A stretch of 64,000 bases of DNA from Phialocephala subalpina (taxonomy: Eukaryota > Ascomycota > Leotiomycetes > Helotiales > Mollisiaceae): assembly GCA_900073065.1 (NCBI GenBank), contig FJOG01000018.1:62001-126000 (forward strand). Direction: 5' to 3'. The notes beneath the pieces are model-generated. The model had not been told where the DNA came from. It saw only the letters and a list, made by a program, of their open reading frames with translations, and did no database searches. Position numbers and translations under genes: made by a program. Of the stretch, positions 1-13,500 are shown one piece after another; positions within the stretch are counted from its first letter, which is position 1; each line of letters opens with the position of its first letter.

Positions 1-106
1 AGCATCAGGTTAACTTCCTTGTCAGAAGCGATCAGCTATATGACAAGCCAACACGATTTTATTTTCTTAATTACATCGCACATCTGAGAGCCGGTTGGGT
101 CCAAAT

Positions 107-2416
107 CTATGGAAGTGCCATGAATAACTTCAGCAGCGCAGGATAATTTGGAGTTCCAAGCCCAGTCAAAGGATCCCAACCACTGACCGCTGAGAATCCC
201 TTCGTCCCACACCCGGGATTTGTTCCTTTTTTGATATCATTCAAGGCCTTCGGATTGGCGTACAACACCGGGTTGATGAACCCTACAGCTGATTTGCCGG
301 CACCGATGCGCTGTTCGTTAATGAGAGTGACAATAGCGCCAACAGTTGGTGCCGAGGCGCTGGTTCCATAAATGAGTTGTCCGACACCATCCACAGCGCA
401 GAGGTAGTTCGCACCATTAGCTGAGATATCTGGGATGGCGCGGGTCTTTCCTGAGGCGTTGTACCTGCGCTCATGTCAGTGTCATTTTAAGAAGTCAAGT
501 GAGGGAGACGTACAAAGTAGTCGAGTACTTGGGCTTGTGGCTTTTGAAGTACGTCTTAACCGCAGAAGTTTGATAACCCGGCAGGGCAAAATTGTTGCTG
601 AAACCACCACCAGAGTAGATGACTGTCGTACATGCTTCTTCAGCCGCGGTCACCTTTGAGCCTGGAACAATCTGAGTTGCACCAACGGAAGTGATGTAAG
701 GGCAAGTGCCTGGAAAGGACGGATTGAAAGCTCCTGAGGCACCGGCTGCGTTAAGCCACCCTCCTGAGCAGCCTTGATATGTGCAGCACTGGTTGCTGTT
801 TCCTGCTACTCCGTTATCACCACTGCTGGTCACGATTGTAACTCCCTGAAGGCCGAGTTTCATGTATCTGAAGGGAGACATGTCAGGAAGCAGTACTTGA
901 TTGCCATTTCGAACAACTCACTCATTGCACTGCCTGTTCATGTATGCAACAGGCAAGTCCGCCTCATTGTAGGCGTACGAGATACTGATGACCGACGTGG
1001 GAGTGAAAGTGCCGCAGTTTTTCGCACCCTTATAACCTCCTGCCGCAGGATCAGGGTATACGGGGTCACTTTGTAATTAGAAATGTTCAAATCAAGTGAC
1101 GGAAAACTTACATGACATCATCTCCACCAGAGTAGGTGCAGTAAGTTCCATCGATGGCGTCAAGGAAATTGTTGAAGGATGCGCCTTCAACCATATCTCC
1201 AACTTGGTACAAAGTAACCTTCTGCGGGTACACTGAAGTGTTCAGTCAGTCCCAGTCGACGAGCTACGGTGGAATGTCAAACCTACCAAGTGCGATGGCA
1301 TATTGGAGATCGAGGTCAGCTTCTCCGTTGTAGGCGAAACCTTGATACGTCACCTGATTGACACCACCGTCGATGGAGTTCAATGTGGGTGTGTATCCAA
1401 CTGGAACATTGGTTGCCAAAGAGGCGTAAAACAAGTTCATGTCACTTTGAAGGTATGCCTGCACTGAAGTCAGCCAGGGGTCACGACTTTGTACGCAGTG
1501 CTTACATTGGGTGTGAATTCCACGATGCCATACGAAGATTTGGACAACGAGCCAACGGGAAAACCATAGAGAGCTCTCAAACAATCAGGCGTGATATATT
1601 GGTCGCAGTATGTCGGGCTACTCGCTTGTGCTACTGGACCATTCTTGGGAGGTGGAGGGGGAAGGGCAAGCCTCGGTCCCTCAACTGCAAGACCAACGAG
1701 CTTGGTGGTGCCGTTTGTGCTTCCCTTTGTTACATCGCGCCTCGGCAAAGCACGAGTCTTTTTCAACTCCCTAACGACGGCACCAAATTCTATGGTCGGA
1801 GTGATGAAGTCAATGTGAGACTTAATTTCGGCAGGAACACTGTACTCGTCACAAGCAATGTGCGTTTTCTTGGTGTCTGCATGTTCATACACCTGTGTTC
1901 CGTCAATTTCGATCCTGCTGACGGACAATGAGATGCTTTACCCTGTATTTTGTTTGCATCAAAACTTCTGCTTCGCCGATGGTGGAGTTGAAGCGAATCC
2001 AACTGCCACTCTTCGAAACGGAGAGCCTCTCGTCAATAATCCCATAGCTTGTCAGCCATTCTTTCACAGCACCGACTGCTTCAGCACTTGGAGCAAAAGT
2101 TTCTTTGATCTGAGGAATTAGATTGCCTCGGCATCAACATGAGTGAGCACTCTCTTACCTGTTCTGGAGTCCAATGCTTCCCGTAATTGGGACTCTTCGA
2201 ATCGGAAACATCCATGAGAAACTCATATCCTTTGTCGAGATTCTGCTGAGTTAAGCTGATCGAAATGGGGAGCATTGCTCTTCTGTCAAGCTCGATGTCA
2301 TGTGGAGTCCACATTCGATTGTCTCCATTGCGCTTCTCGTGTACAGCATAGTTTCCTGTTGGTGCGCATGAAGCTAAAGATAGGAGGCCCGCAATGGCGA
2401 TTACTGAGAGCTTCAT
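107..2416 (-). CDS. Secreted sedolisin-type tripeptidyl-peptidase (S53)
   Basis: Serine-carboxyl peptidase of the sedolisin family. Such enzymes act in the acidic extracellular space and remove tripeptides or cleave proteins for nutrition. I place eight exons: 2159-2416, 1942-2109, 1506-1892, 1287-1458, 1112-1232, 922-1068, 514-867 and 107-464. They total 1,965 nt (654 aa), with introns of 43-54 nt. The ATG at 2416 opens a signal peptide ending near SLASCA, followed by a pro-kumamolisin activation domain (SPNYGKHWTPEQ). The catalytic domain starts near YCDQYITPDCLRALYG. Catalytic Glu and Asp lie in GEADLDLQYA (about E317 and D321), the oxyanion Asp in TSSGDNG (about D435), and the nucleophile Ser in YGTSASAP (about S571). 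The C-terminal NDI...GWDPLTGLGTPN segment fits the calcium site. All key residues are present, so it should be active. A TATA-like box sits about 65 bp upstream of the ATG. Confidence 0.93.
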
Positions 2417-2481
2417 CGTGAATGAGGTTGGAAGTGAGAATCGGCAAGACAGGAAAGGAGACGGCACCTGAAAAGGAGAGT

Positions 2482-2487
2482 CTTATA
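2482..2487 (-). promoter_or_regulatory. TATA-like box of the sedolisin gene
   Basis: The minus strand reads TATAAG about 65-70 bp upstream of the sedolisin start codon, at the usual distance for a fungal core promoter. No transcript data are available to confirm it. Confidence 0.4.
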
Positions 2488-3692
2488 GAGACACATAACC
2501 AGCCCGCCAACAGCCGTTTCCTCATGATCTGGATGCCTTGGCATCTTCACCGGGGAGCAATATGGGCGGTGCAGTCCCTGTATGTGGAGGGATTGATGGT
2601 TGTCTGAAGATTTATTGGTCCTGCCGTTTGGAACAATACCAGGCAGATGGCTGTGAGTATTGAAGAAGCCTGTCTCAGGGTGAGCCGCTTCGAAAAAACG
2701 TATTGACCAATATGCCTTCATAAGAACTATGCCGAAAATGAAACACCAAAAGCCATGGAGACTGCCTTCAGTCTTGACTTACAATTGCATGTACCCTGAC
2801 TGGAAGTTAACCTTTCCAAGTGGGCAGCTCAAATGGAAGAGGGCGAAGGAATGAGCCACAGGGACCATGATGATGATTTATTATTCCCTTGGCACGCTGT
2901 TCCATGCATTCTTTTCTATGGCCTGGGTTGTGGCGTTAATTAGATTTTAGCGCCGGTGGAGAGACATTACTATTGAATCTTGTCTCAGACAACGTTCTTC
3001 CCAATTCAGCCTTCACGGCGGTCATGATTGACTTAGACCGCTCATTCTGGCCGTAACATGTGAAAAAGTAAAGATTAAAATGCTCAAAATCCACGATGTC
3101 CCCAGCGCTCCAGCGCTCCAGCCGTTCCGACACCAACAATTTGGAGTCACCAAGACGAAGCTGCTGCACTGCTTCAGACTCTCATCTTAAACACACATCC
3201 CTTTCAAATCAGGAGAGTACAATTCTAACACACTCGTTCCTAGCAAGTCTGCCAAATTGATTGCCTGCGCCTCAGTCCCTGAGTGATGAACGAATAATGA
3301 TGAGGCTGCAAGTGAGCGAAACAACGACGACTTGACCTTTCCAATTCAAGTCAGCCACACGTGTGCCTTGGTACTCGTTCCTCTTACTTCAAGACATAGA
3401 ATATAGTTCGATGCCGGGAGACATGAAAATCGACCAACAGATCAGGAGTCTGATTCAGGACTGAAACAGAAACATAATTTGGAGCCTTGCAGCTAGAGGT
3501 CTCCCCCACTGTGGCTGTTCTGCAACTTCGGTACCCAGAGAGTTATGACGCAGAGTCATCAATGCGACAACATGGCAAAGATTTGGTCCTATGTAAAGGA
3601 GGAAACTAGAAGTGCGGGGTACCCCGCCTTCCCGGTCCGGTAGCCGCCAAATTCGAAGAGAGCCTAGAGCAAATAGACATTCTCTCTTCGTC
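2488..3692. other. Intergenic, one weak exon-like ORF
   Basis: No supported gene. An open frame on the minus strand at 2936-3169 has exon-like composition (ERWSAGDIVDFEHFNLYFF), but it lacks an ATG, is preceded by a stop and matches no family I know. It could be a relic or the last exon of an unresolved gene. Confidence 0.4.
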
Positions 3693-4293
3693 TCATACAA
3701 CTTCGACTTCCTCCTTCGTACTAGGAGGATTCGACAAGGGACTCTTCGACCTGGGGCCTAAATCTCCCATATCCAACATCTCAGTCATCACCGGCCCCGC
3801 TGCCCTCCGCATTTCCTCCACCTTCTTCTGCTTCTCAACTACCTTCTGCAATTCCAATTTTGCGTTCCGATCTCGAGCCAACTCCCTTCTTTGAAACCAA
3901 TACTCTTTGATCTTTTGCGGCCGAGCCCGGGTATACTTCCAACATGGCTTGATCATCCTTTCGAAGCTGATTTTGCCAGCGAGGTAGAGAAGCCACCCAA
4001 TCAACAAGATTGGTGATGCGACGTATAGAGGAGGGAGTAAGAATCCTTTCCAGGTGAAGCCGGAGAAGATCCACTAGAAGATGGGGGAGTCAGCGATTGC
4101 CCTTTCAAGAATGTTTCGGAAGAATGTCTCGAGAAATATTATGAGACATTCCCAAAGAGGAAAAAAGGTGTATCCCCGATTTGCTCACTACTATAAGCCA
4201 TATTATTATGACTGGAGTGAGGACGATCGCTGCGACGATGCCGGCGTCGCGGGCGGTGTTAGCAGGTGGAATCGTAGCTGTGGTGTTGGACAT
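3693..4293 (-). CDS. Small two-helix membrane protein, unknown function
   Basis: The ATG at 4293 opens exon 1 (4189-4293), which encodes a hydrophobic helix GIVAAIVLTPVIIIWLIV. A 115-nt intron (4074-4188, GTGAGC...TTCTAG) leads to exon 2 (3693-4073), which encodes a second hydrophobic segment (FLLPPLYVASPILLIGWLLYLAG). A basic, helical, Lys/Glu-rich cytosolic tail with LQKVVEKQKKVEEMRR follows. The joined product is 161 aa. I do not recognise the family. The layout of two membrane helices and a charged coiled tail suggests a small organelle or endomembrane protein, but that is inference. The exon join keeps the frame exactly. Confidence 0.65.
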
Positions 4294-4400
4294 TTTGGTG
4301 TTTTTGGTGCTTAAATTTTCTGAGAATGATGTTCATGAATGCGAGAGTCCGTGATGGTGATTCAGTCTGATGAAATGTGAAGGCTGGAGATATTTTGAGA

Positions 4401-5200
4401 TCAGGCTGCTGTCACGAACGCCCGACAGGGTGTGGCTGTGCGCCCGACAACCTGCATGAAAAAGTGGCGTTCTTCATCAACAACCTCGTTTTCTATATGG
4501 AGCCCACCTAGACGGTAGTTGCTACTTCGGTTTGGAAGTCTCTGCTCTTCGTCTTCTGAAACTGCTCCCAGCGGCCCCAACCTCTCTTCCGCTTCTCTGT
4601 GTCTTTGATTTCGCACATGCACCCACCACCGTGCCAGCATTGAGCACACGCTGCTAGCCCCAGACCACTCGAATAAGCCCTACAACAACAATTTAACTCC
4701 AGCCATAGTTACTTCGAAGGTCCTGACGACTAGGCCTTTGAGATGTGTCCAACCGAACTTGGCCAAAGCCCACTTGTTCCAAGGATCCCCTCCAACTCCG
4801 CCAACAGACCACGATAGGAAGTCCATGGCCAACATCAGTAAGATAATGACGAGAAGGAAGATCGTAAAAGTAATAAAAGACAAGGGCGAGACACACATCG
4901 GACGCATTGGATAGGGTGCCTGTTGATACAATCGAAAGTAACCACGGCCATGAACCGACTAACAATTACGGAGATGACGATGGCTGCAATCGCAGAGATG
5001 TTCGCCGCTCTTTTTGGTGATATCGGGAAACCGATAGTACGAGAATTTCCAAGTTCGAGAATGGGAACTTTGAATGTAGCGATAGTCAGAGAATATGAGC
5101 CAAGTCAAGTACGAAGTCGATACCAGGCTTGGACAAATGTAAGAATGTGGGGTAACCTTGTGAACTTGGTGCTCTGCTCAAATTGAAAGATGCCTAAGGG
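4401..5200 (-). CDS. Probable multi-exon membrane protein, partly resolved
   Basis: Several minus-strand open segments join in frame if short introns are removed. These are a helix around ISAIAAIVISVI (near 4990), a 44-nt intron (GTTAGT...CAACAG), a strongly hydrophobic segment SFITFTIFLLVIILLMLAM (near 4860), and a last exon with WSGASSVCSMLARWW and an acidic tail ending at 4401. The junction near 4665-4710 is uncertain: an in-frame TAG at 4680 must be removed by a 45-nt intron or is a real stop. Upstream, open segments such as GLYFCLGPALPLGIFQFEQS (near 5200) look coding, but I could not join them in one frame. No start codon is assigned. Unknown membrane protein, either a live gene or a decaying one. 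Confidence 0.38.
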
Positions 5201-8200
5201 AAGAGCAGGACCTAAGCAGAAGTAAAGTCCTCGGAAACATCGCAGAGGGGCAGTGTGGGATTGTCTGAGGACTGGTCAGACATTCTCACATAGCCTTGGA
5301 GAGGGAAACCAGTGAATCGGGCCTCTGGTGACAAGTCCTTTTTGGTATTGCTGCATCTTTGATCTATCTCAGAGAACTTGATCAGCACCCAACAACAGAA
5401 TTTCGAGCAGCTGGCAGGAATTCTTGACAGTATGCGAGCCGTGACTTCTGGTCCATCACTCTTTGGATTTGAATGGATGCGGCATGGTGACAGGAGGTAG
5501 AGGGATGTCGCAATGATCTTGAAACTGTCAAAAATGCGAATAACTACTCATGAACAGGGAAGACGCTAAAGTTGACAAGATGTGTTTCGATAGGAAAGAA
5601 GGGAGTTGTTCCTGACGAAAAGTGTGATTAAGGGGCAGGATCACGCACCAGGTAGTCAGCACGCCAACATAAACCCGTCCCAGGCAGTCGACTAACTAAT
5701 AGCCTTGGTGTCTGGAGGGAAACCACAACATAGGTATATACGTGATGAAGGTTTCGAAGGAGAGTAGCATCCTCGACGGACTCGTGGTGCGGCAGTTTCC
5801 GACATGATCAGGTTCGAACTTTCGGTATCTCAAATAGCGGCGTTGATGCTGGCTTGAATCTGCATTTTCTTCCCTTAAACCACGCTTCTGCCACAGCTCT
5901 CCATGACCACAGGATGCAATGATGGAAGCATCGAAAAAGGGCTTCCACGTCCGCACTTCAGCCCTCCAGGGTATTGCTCCACCTATCTGCCCTGCATAAG
6001 TGTTTCGCTGTATCTCCGGTCTTACAGCATTACGAAGGTCATGTTATCACAAACCTTATTTTCGGCAGTAACGGCAGCGGCACGATTGCAGATCTCTCAA
6101 TGACATCTTTGACAGTCGGCGATGTTCATCCTCGGCAATCTGCAGCAGACCCCGCCCCCCGACCCACTCGGACCCTGGGCGCTTTCCACCCCACTCGGCA
6201 CCTAAAGGTCGGCGCCCGGAGCAGGACCGAAAGCCAAGGCCATCGCGCAACATCATGGACTCGGACGCAGGCGCAGATCCCGGAAATTTCGGCACGGTCA
6301 GCACAATGCTTTTTTTGCACTGACAAGACCGGCCGACCAGATTCCCGCAGATTCTCGCAGGGATTGTAGGGGTAGCGAGCGGGACATCGTCGCGGGGGAG
6401 AGTAGACGTCACGCTGCCGTGGCTGAGGCGCAGTTAGGTCTCGAGGACCCTGAATTTGCTTGGTGGGCGAATTATTGATCTTTGATCTACAGTGCCGCCA
6501 GATCGAAGGAAAGAGGGGTTGCGTCAAAACTTCATTCCAAATAATTCCTTTTCTGTCTGGTGAGGTTTGTTGATGGAACGCTGGACGAAAAGGGGACGAA
6601 GCTTGAGGCATATTTGACAGCAATAGGATGGCCGATATCACTCAGGTCCAGGGGCCAATTTCTCCGCAAAAAACTGCACATCTGGTAAGGCTGCAGCAGC
6701 TACCCCACAGAGGTTCATCCGTGGTGGCTTCTCCTGACAGTGCAGTACTCGAAACATGGCACCGAAGGAGGTAACAGATGCGACTACGGCCGGGACCCAT
6801 GCAAAGCATCACCAAATTCAGCATTCGTTTGTTTCGTTTTGCCGAGGATGTTTCGCCCAACTCTCCCCTGAATGGGGTTTTCGCAAGCTTTACTATTTAG
6901 GAAAGCTTGCATACGGAGGTAAAGCAACGATGAGCTGTCGTAAAGATCGGGAAGAATTGATCAGCACTGAGTGCCGGGAGCACGATCACCAATGGGATTC
7001 CCGCTCTCGATGGTGTGGATACTGGAGAATTAGTGACAGACGGCTTGCGAATCTTCCGAAGTCGTTGCAATTAGCACCCAAACCGCGTTTTAGTGCACCT
7101 GTCAATCGTGCTCAATCTGCAAGCCCAATCGAATTGTGCAGAATACGGTGAGGAAACTCGCATTCTCCTGCACCGACCGTTTCCACATGGCTGTGCTCGC
7201 TGACAGCAAGCTCACCTCAATTCAACCCAACTTTTAGACACATTCAACAGTCCGGGTACGAGGGTGTAATCTCGTCCAGTTTTCGAGTCGACTCGAGACC
7301 ATCTTTTGAATTTGGGCATCAGCAATTCTCTTCCATCACAGATCACAGAACTCATTTTGTGCACGCCCAGCCCCTCACTCCCAATCAGGTTCGGACCCGT
7401 TGAATCCTTTCAACGTTTCCCTATCAAACCCCTCACCCGTCCCGTCACCATGTCGACTCGACTCGCACCTCCGGCCCTGCGGCGTGTACGAAGCACATCC
7501 GCACAACCGCGCCACACTCGGCCCAGACTCGGCGCCTGTCAAACACAACCCTAAATCAAATGCCGGCTGTCAATCTCACACTAACCCCAACTAAGGAAGT
7601 TCAGCGAATGAAAGGCGCTCGGATGAGACGGAACCTGGCCTCGTTTTAGGGCCTTGGAGACGTCAGTCAGGTTGAATGTGCTCAGCTTTTATTCGGTCTT
7701 GGGCCACAGCACGAGGCACTTCGTATGTCACAATCTTGACGCTTCGTCGCCTTGGCATGCCGAGTATCGTCAGAAACAGGTACAGTGCCGTTCCGGAAGC
7801 GTTGACAAATCCACCATGTGGACGTGTGGGGGCCAAGTGGATATGGATTATTGAAAACAAAAAGCGTCACATCGCTTCTTTTTCCATTCTTTGCATACTG
7901 ACAGATTAGAAATGCCTTTCTTCAAACCAGAGCCGCTCGTTATCTATACGAGTTCAAATTCTTTAGTTTCGGAGATTAAAGAATCTCCGAGGCTGACATG
8001 TGCACTGACTCAACGGCTCTCAGTTCAGTTCAGTTCAATTTCTGCTCTGGCCCCACAGATCGCTGCGATTTCCACAAACGGTAACGTTACTGAACTACCT
8101 CTGATCAACTCGTACTTGGCAGTGGTGTTTCCTCTTTCAAACCTTAAACTTCAAGCTAAAAGTACGACGTACTGTACGAAGTATGAATGCTTGTCTCTCG

Positions 8201-9045
8201 GTGCCATACCCTGTTTTGGGACGTTTCGCCGCTGTCAGATCATGTCAAACTTCAAGACGAGGGGTGAGGGAAAAAGAGGGCACGGTCCCGTTCACGGGGC
8301 GTTCACGTAGGATATTATCTTCCGGAGAAACAAGACAAGACAAGGTAAGTAGACTTGCAGTAGTCTTGCGAGTGTCTTGGCTTGAAATGCCATCCCGTGT
8401 CTTGGCATCGTTTTCTATAGACTGCTTCTCGAAACTTGAGAGATTCATGGATTGAGTTAAGGTTGTGAGCTTGCGAGTCATCTACCAATTGCCACTGAAC
8501 TTTGCTCAAGGATTAGGGTTTTTTTTGTGGGTTGAACGGTTCACAAGAGACCGGGTCTCTCGGTCTTGAGATGCTTGAATACGTTTTTGTTTTTGATTTG
8601 TGCTGTACAAAGTAGATTTGGCTATGCTAGCTAGCTATGCTCTCCGAATCCGAGGCTCGTGGCAATGAATACGTCAGCACTTTTTGCTTGACCTTTCTTG
8701 CTCTCGCTCTCGCCGTGAGATCCTAACTCCGAATGCTGATGCTGATCTTGACCTGGCTGTGCAAATGCTAATCGGACTTAGAAGTTCTGTTTCCCTTCTG
8801 GACCGTAGCCGGTGTCGTAGGCTTCTTGCCACTAATGTCCCTTTCCCTTTCGCGAATCCGTAATTGCCGAACTCGTGCCTGTGGCAAGTTCGTGTTGTTC
8901 TTGAGGAAGAATATCCGTGACATCTTGGTATCCTGAGCTAGACTTGTGTGTCCATCTGTGCTCCTGTATTCTTTGCCAATGAACAGCCAATTCGATCCTT
9001 AAGATCCGTCGTGTCAAAATGCTCGTAAACCAGCCCTTGCTTTCT
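5201..9045. other. Intergenic region without a supported gene
   Basis: Only short, mutually overlapping open frames on both strands, with no recognisable motif, signal peptide or membrane segment. The open frames at 6056-6641 are explained by local GC richness. At 8024-8040 there is a short run of CAGTT repeats. The right end is the 3' flank of the homeobox gene. Confidence 0.55.
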
Positions 9046-10555
9046 TCATATGCTGTCCCTCTTCCTCGAGTCCAATTTTCGTCGTGCCAAGAAATCATCC
9101 TCGTAACCACTTCCCTCTCCATCACTATTCTTCTCCCTATCATCTCCAAAATCGCTCGTGCTCTCACCAGGAACTGTTCCCTCTGCACCTCTTGCTGATC
9201 TTGCGTCTGTTTCCGCTCTTGCGCTGTTGATCATGGCGGGAAGTTGGCGTCGGCGTGCGTTGATGAACCAGTTGGAGATTTGGTCTGTTGGTGGTTAGCG
9301 AAATACAAAGAGATATTTGGGAAGGAGCGAGACTCACTCATCTGCAAATTTGTCTGCCTCATCAGATCCTGCTTCTCATCTTCGGTAGGATATGGATGCT
9401 GCAGGTGTTGAATGAACCATGCTCTCAACTTGTCCGTTGTCTCTTTTGGAAGATTTCCCCTCCGTTTCCTTTGCTTGGCGTCGTTGAGTCCTTCGTTGTC
9501 CATGCCACTATAAGAGTAGGTGTTTCCAGAGTATGGATGATGACCAACGGAGAATGGCGATCGCTCATGTGTCATCGAGTACGAAGATGGTCCTGAATAC
9601 GACTGGTTGCGAGGAGGCTGGTATCCATAAGAGAAGGTTGGATGGGGATGAACGGACACTGTAGTTGGAGGGTTGAAAGCTGAGATTGACAGTTGTGGAT
9701 ATGTCTGCGCTCCTGACCGTGAAGAGTCGAGTGCGTATTCGTTGAAGTTGGTTCTACTTCGAGGACTTGATGGATCGAGAGCCAAAGCTGGAATCCTCGG
9801 AAGAGTCCTCCAGTTTGTTCTTGTGGAACTTGGAGGATCGAGGGATTGGATGGAGGTCCCAGGTCCGGAGTAGGGGCTGCTTCTATTGGAGTCTGTCCGA
9901 GAGTCGTGTGGATTTCCAGGAGCTCGTCGCGCGGCAGAAGTTGGCGAGAGAGCTGTATTCAGAGATCTCGCTGCAGCCCTGGGTGGACTTCGATAGAGTC
10001 GTGGAACGCTCCGATCCCTTGAATCCTCATAGTCATCATCCGTAGACAATCTCCTTCGCTTGTGCATCGACGGTGATTGCAAATACTCTGATGGAGTTCT
10101 CCGTGCACTAGGTGCCGAAGAAGGCGAGTAGGAATCGGTGCTGTATTCTACTTCCTGTCGTCCTGGAGGCCGTGTTTCGTGGTAGTAATCTGGTCCAATG
10201 ATCTTGATGTGTGAGTAAATGCAACTGGGAGTATGAGGAAGATGTGTACCTGGCGTAATGAGGGAAGCTCCTCTCGCTCGGCCGACCTAGGTCTCGAAGG
10301 GAGCTCTAATGGCCGCCTGTCCCACGGCATGTTTCGTCCAATGTCGCTTGGGGAAGGAAGCATAGTTGGAGCTCTCATAGTGAGTGTCGACATAGCTGCA
10401 GGCTCTTGCCTTGGTTGGTTTACAGATGGTGAGCGCGAGTATGAAGAACGGGGCAATTCCATTCCACGAAGAGAGACTGGCTCTAATCTTGACCCGAAGG
10501 AAGACTGGGTACCAGTAGGATAGCCAGAGTCTGCATTGTCGTTGTTAGCAGACAT
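9046..10555 (-). CDS. TALE-class homeobox transcription factor
   Basis: Nuclear DNA-binding regulator with a homeobox KN domain. Exons are 10250-10555, 9338-10202 and 9046-9284, separated by a 47-nt and a 53-nt intron, giving 469 aa. The ATG at 10555 begins MSANNDNADSGYP. The first 340 residues are a disordered Ser/Pro/Arg-rich region. The homeodomain spans about residues 348-408. Helix 1 follows KRRGNLPKETTDKLRAWF, the HPYPTEDEK loop carries the three-residue extension that defines TALE proteins, and helix 3 reads NQISNWFINARRR. The second intron interrupts the codon just before NQISNWF. An acidic Ser/Asp/Glu-rich tail follows. Fungal TALE proteins control morphogenesis and fruiting-body development, so a developmental role is likely but inferred. 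The long gene-poor stretch upstream may hold its control elements. Confidence 0.92.
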
Positions 10556-13500
10556 CCGGTGACATTGATGTTGTTCGGCAGTGAGGTGAAGCAATTGTAG
10601 TACACGAAATGGAATGCAATGAGATAGAAACGAAATGGATGATGAAAGCAGCGGCACTAGCATGCCAACCTAAAGGGGGAAGTGCCACAGTGGGGTATCA
10701 ACGGCCTCTACTTACCCTTCCAAGATCTGCTTCCCGCAATCCAGTTCTGGAAGGGGCCACCAAAGGATAGCGGAGTTAAGACTGCGGCGGCCAGCGTTGC
10801 GACTGAGAGGAGGTGCTTGGTGAGTGTTGGATGATCAGTTGCCTAGAAATCCACTGATGACTCGCTGCTGCCGTTCGAGTACACTGCTTGGGCTAGATAG
10901 AAAGTAGGCTGTGCATAAGGTTTAATCGGATATCGCTGTCGATCAGTTGTTCTGGACTCGATATAGTCAAGGCTGGAGGAGATGTACCGAGAACCCAAGG
11001 TTGGTTCGTTTGAATGTCGAAGATGAAGTGTGTTGATGTATGCAGAGTCTCTTGAGGTGGATGTGTGCGGAGAGCGATGTCTTAAGTATATCAGTGCTTG
11101 GACCATGGGGTGCGAGAAACGGGCCGCTCGCTGCACAGATGCCGTGCACTGGGAATTTGCCAGACAGGCCTAGCCGATTCAGCGCCCAGGGGTGTTGCTG
11201 AAAACAGACGAAGATGGGGCGTGGAACAGGCGTGGTAGTGACATCAGGGAGCGAGCTTGGATCAAGGTTCCTGGTTTATCCAGGTCGTCCAAAACGGTGT
11301 AGTGGTCGAGGACGGAATTGATTTGAGTATCGATGTGCTTGAGGCTCTGAGGATGCCAAGTATTTAAGGATGAAAGACTGCCACCTCGGTCTCAAATTGG
11401 GTTATGACTAAAGAAGAAAACCCAGAGGAAGAGAGTGTGTGGTAAGTGGTACCAGATCCTCTGGCTGATCGAGTGATCTAGTGACGACGGAGGCATTCCG
11501 AGTGCTGCCGTTATTGAAAAGTGGCCAAGGTGGCCCATGCCAGGGAGTGGTGGCGGACGTGCAGTGCTAAGATTTTAGTGGGTGCTGCACTCCTGTTAGC
11601 GTGTGAATAGGCAGGTCAAGAGATCCTGATCCTAAAATTTCAGCCTTCGACCGCGGGCCACAGAGGGCCAGGATGTGCTCTAGCGTCTCCAGGGTGCAGC
11701 TAAAATCCCCGATGGAAACATTCGGTGCCGAGCAGGGTTGCGTTTGAAGATGCAACCTGCCGAATGGATAGTCGAGACGGGGTGCTGCAGAAGGAAGCTT
11801 TGCGATTTGATCTTCACTTTCTGAACACTCTCGCAGCCTGCAACCGGACGATGAATCTCGGATTGTCAAAGTGATGGCAGAAAAGTCTTGGCGAGATGTT
11901 GCGGAAACGAGGGCTGAGAAGTTGAGTGGTGGTCCTCATCTGAAAGCCGCCGTCTGGTCCACATCCATGCGCTTAAAAGAACCCAATCTTCAGTACGTAC
12001 AGGGAGACGAGGGTGGTTCAAGTCATCTTCTAAGTGGTTGGGGGAAAATAAGAGCAGTCATCTCTCAGTCAACCTGTATTTCGGGTGCATCCGACAAATT
12101 GTTTGCCTCCTTTTCCTTAAACTTCACTCCTAGTCAAAGTGGTAGTGCGAGAAAATCCTCTGACATTTTTGTCAAGACTAACGTTCTGTGTAGGCTTCAT
12201 CGTTCTAGCGTCAAGTATCAGTCTGTGATCCATAGAATTCGGACATGACCTGGTGAACCTCGAGCACCATGTCAAGGACCTGATGATTCGACTGGCTGTC
12301 CGAACTTGACTGTAAAAACAACCTGCCAAAAATTCGACCCAGAGGACAGAGCCATATACAGCCCATTTCTGGCCCGTTACCTGTACAAGGTGGCAATCAG
12401 TTTCAGTTTTTCGACCACGCTTCCATGTTCTCCGCATCGTTGCCCCTGCATGCTGACCTGCTATCTGCAGTGCTCGACTCTGGCGTGGCAGCAGCCTCGA
12501 GGCTGCTATTGGACAGCTCGACTGTTACCCCACCATGTCGCCCGCTGGGTGTTCCTGAGCAGCAAACTCGTAACCTTTCTGGACTTCGTCCCAAAAGGTT
12601 TACAGTCCCTCGGCTTATTTCTGTGATAGAGAGTCTGGAAACCTTCACTGTTAGTAAGCTCGCGTCAATTGCAGTGGTAGCATATTCCATTTTATCTCAT
12701 GCGGCAGCGACTTGGACTTGCACTGGCGACCTTTAAGCCTCTCTTCGCAATTTTCTAGGAAGTCGTTGACTATCTCTAATGCTTCTGGAGCTTCCGAAAA
12801 CGAAGTTTACGACCAGAGAGTTTGATGTGAGTTACGGATGAAAGGCGGCTGGATGCGAAGATTGCGGAAGCTAGAGCAACTGGAGGTTGAGGATGATCAG
12901 ACAAGCTGAGGGCATTCGATTGGTTCCTCAGCGTTCATCCTCTGTCTGTTTCGCTCTCGGCCCCTCGCAAGCCACCACGTTCTTTGACAGAGTTGGAACG
13001 GACAAGCAGACAAGGTTCATCTCAGTCGTGGTTGGAGCAGATACTTCGATCGACGCTGGGAAGTGGCTTCGCTCTGCCGTTGTCAAGGCATCCTTGACGG
13101 GGAAAAAGGAAATAAATATGTCGGCCAGGCAGGCGCCTTAACTTGGCAAGGGAAGTCGGCTCAGGCAGCTCAGAGAGCTTGGACGGTGGACGGTGCGTAA
13201 ATCTCCGTACGTTACTCTATTCTTTCCGCGTGGCTAGTGATAGCCACCGCTAAAGGAGCAGTTTTTGAAGGAAACATCCCAATACGATATCTCTTGGCAG
13301 CAATGTACTGTACAGTACTGAAAGTTGACTTCGGAGGAGGAACCTCTGCAAGGTAAAATTGCAAACACTTGAGAACCTAACCTTGAACGATACTGACTTG
13401 CTTTTGACGGCCGTTGAAGTGATTGCCTTCATCCCGCACGCATTGACGATCTCTCACGGGGGACCTTGTTAGTGTCGAGCTTGACGTTAGCAGCGTGCAA

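Noticed and set aside
6056..6641. Overlapping minus-strand frames of 118 and 171 aa
   Set aside because: Local GC richness keeps several frames open. No motif, and composition is Arg/Ser-rich as in random frames.
8509..8530. TTAGGG-like motif followed by a T run
   Set aside because: Single copy with no tandem array, so not a telomere or telomere-like repeat.
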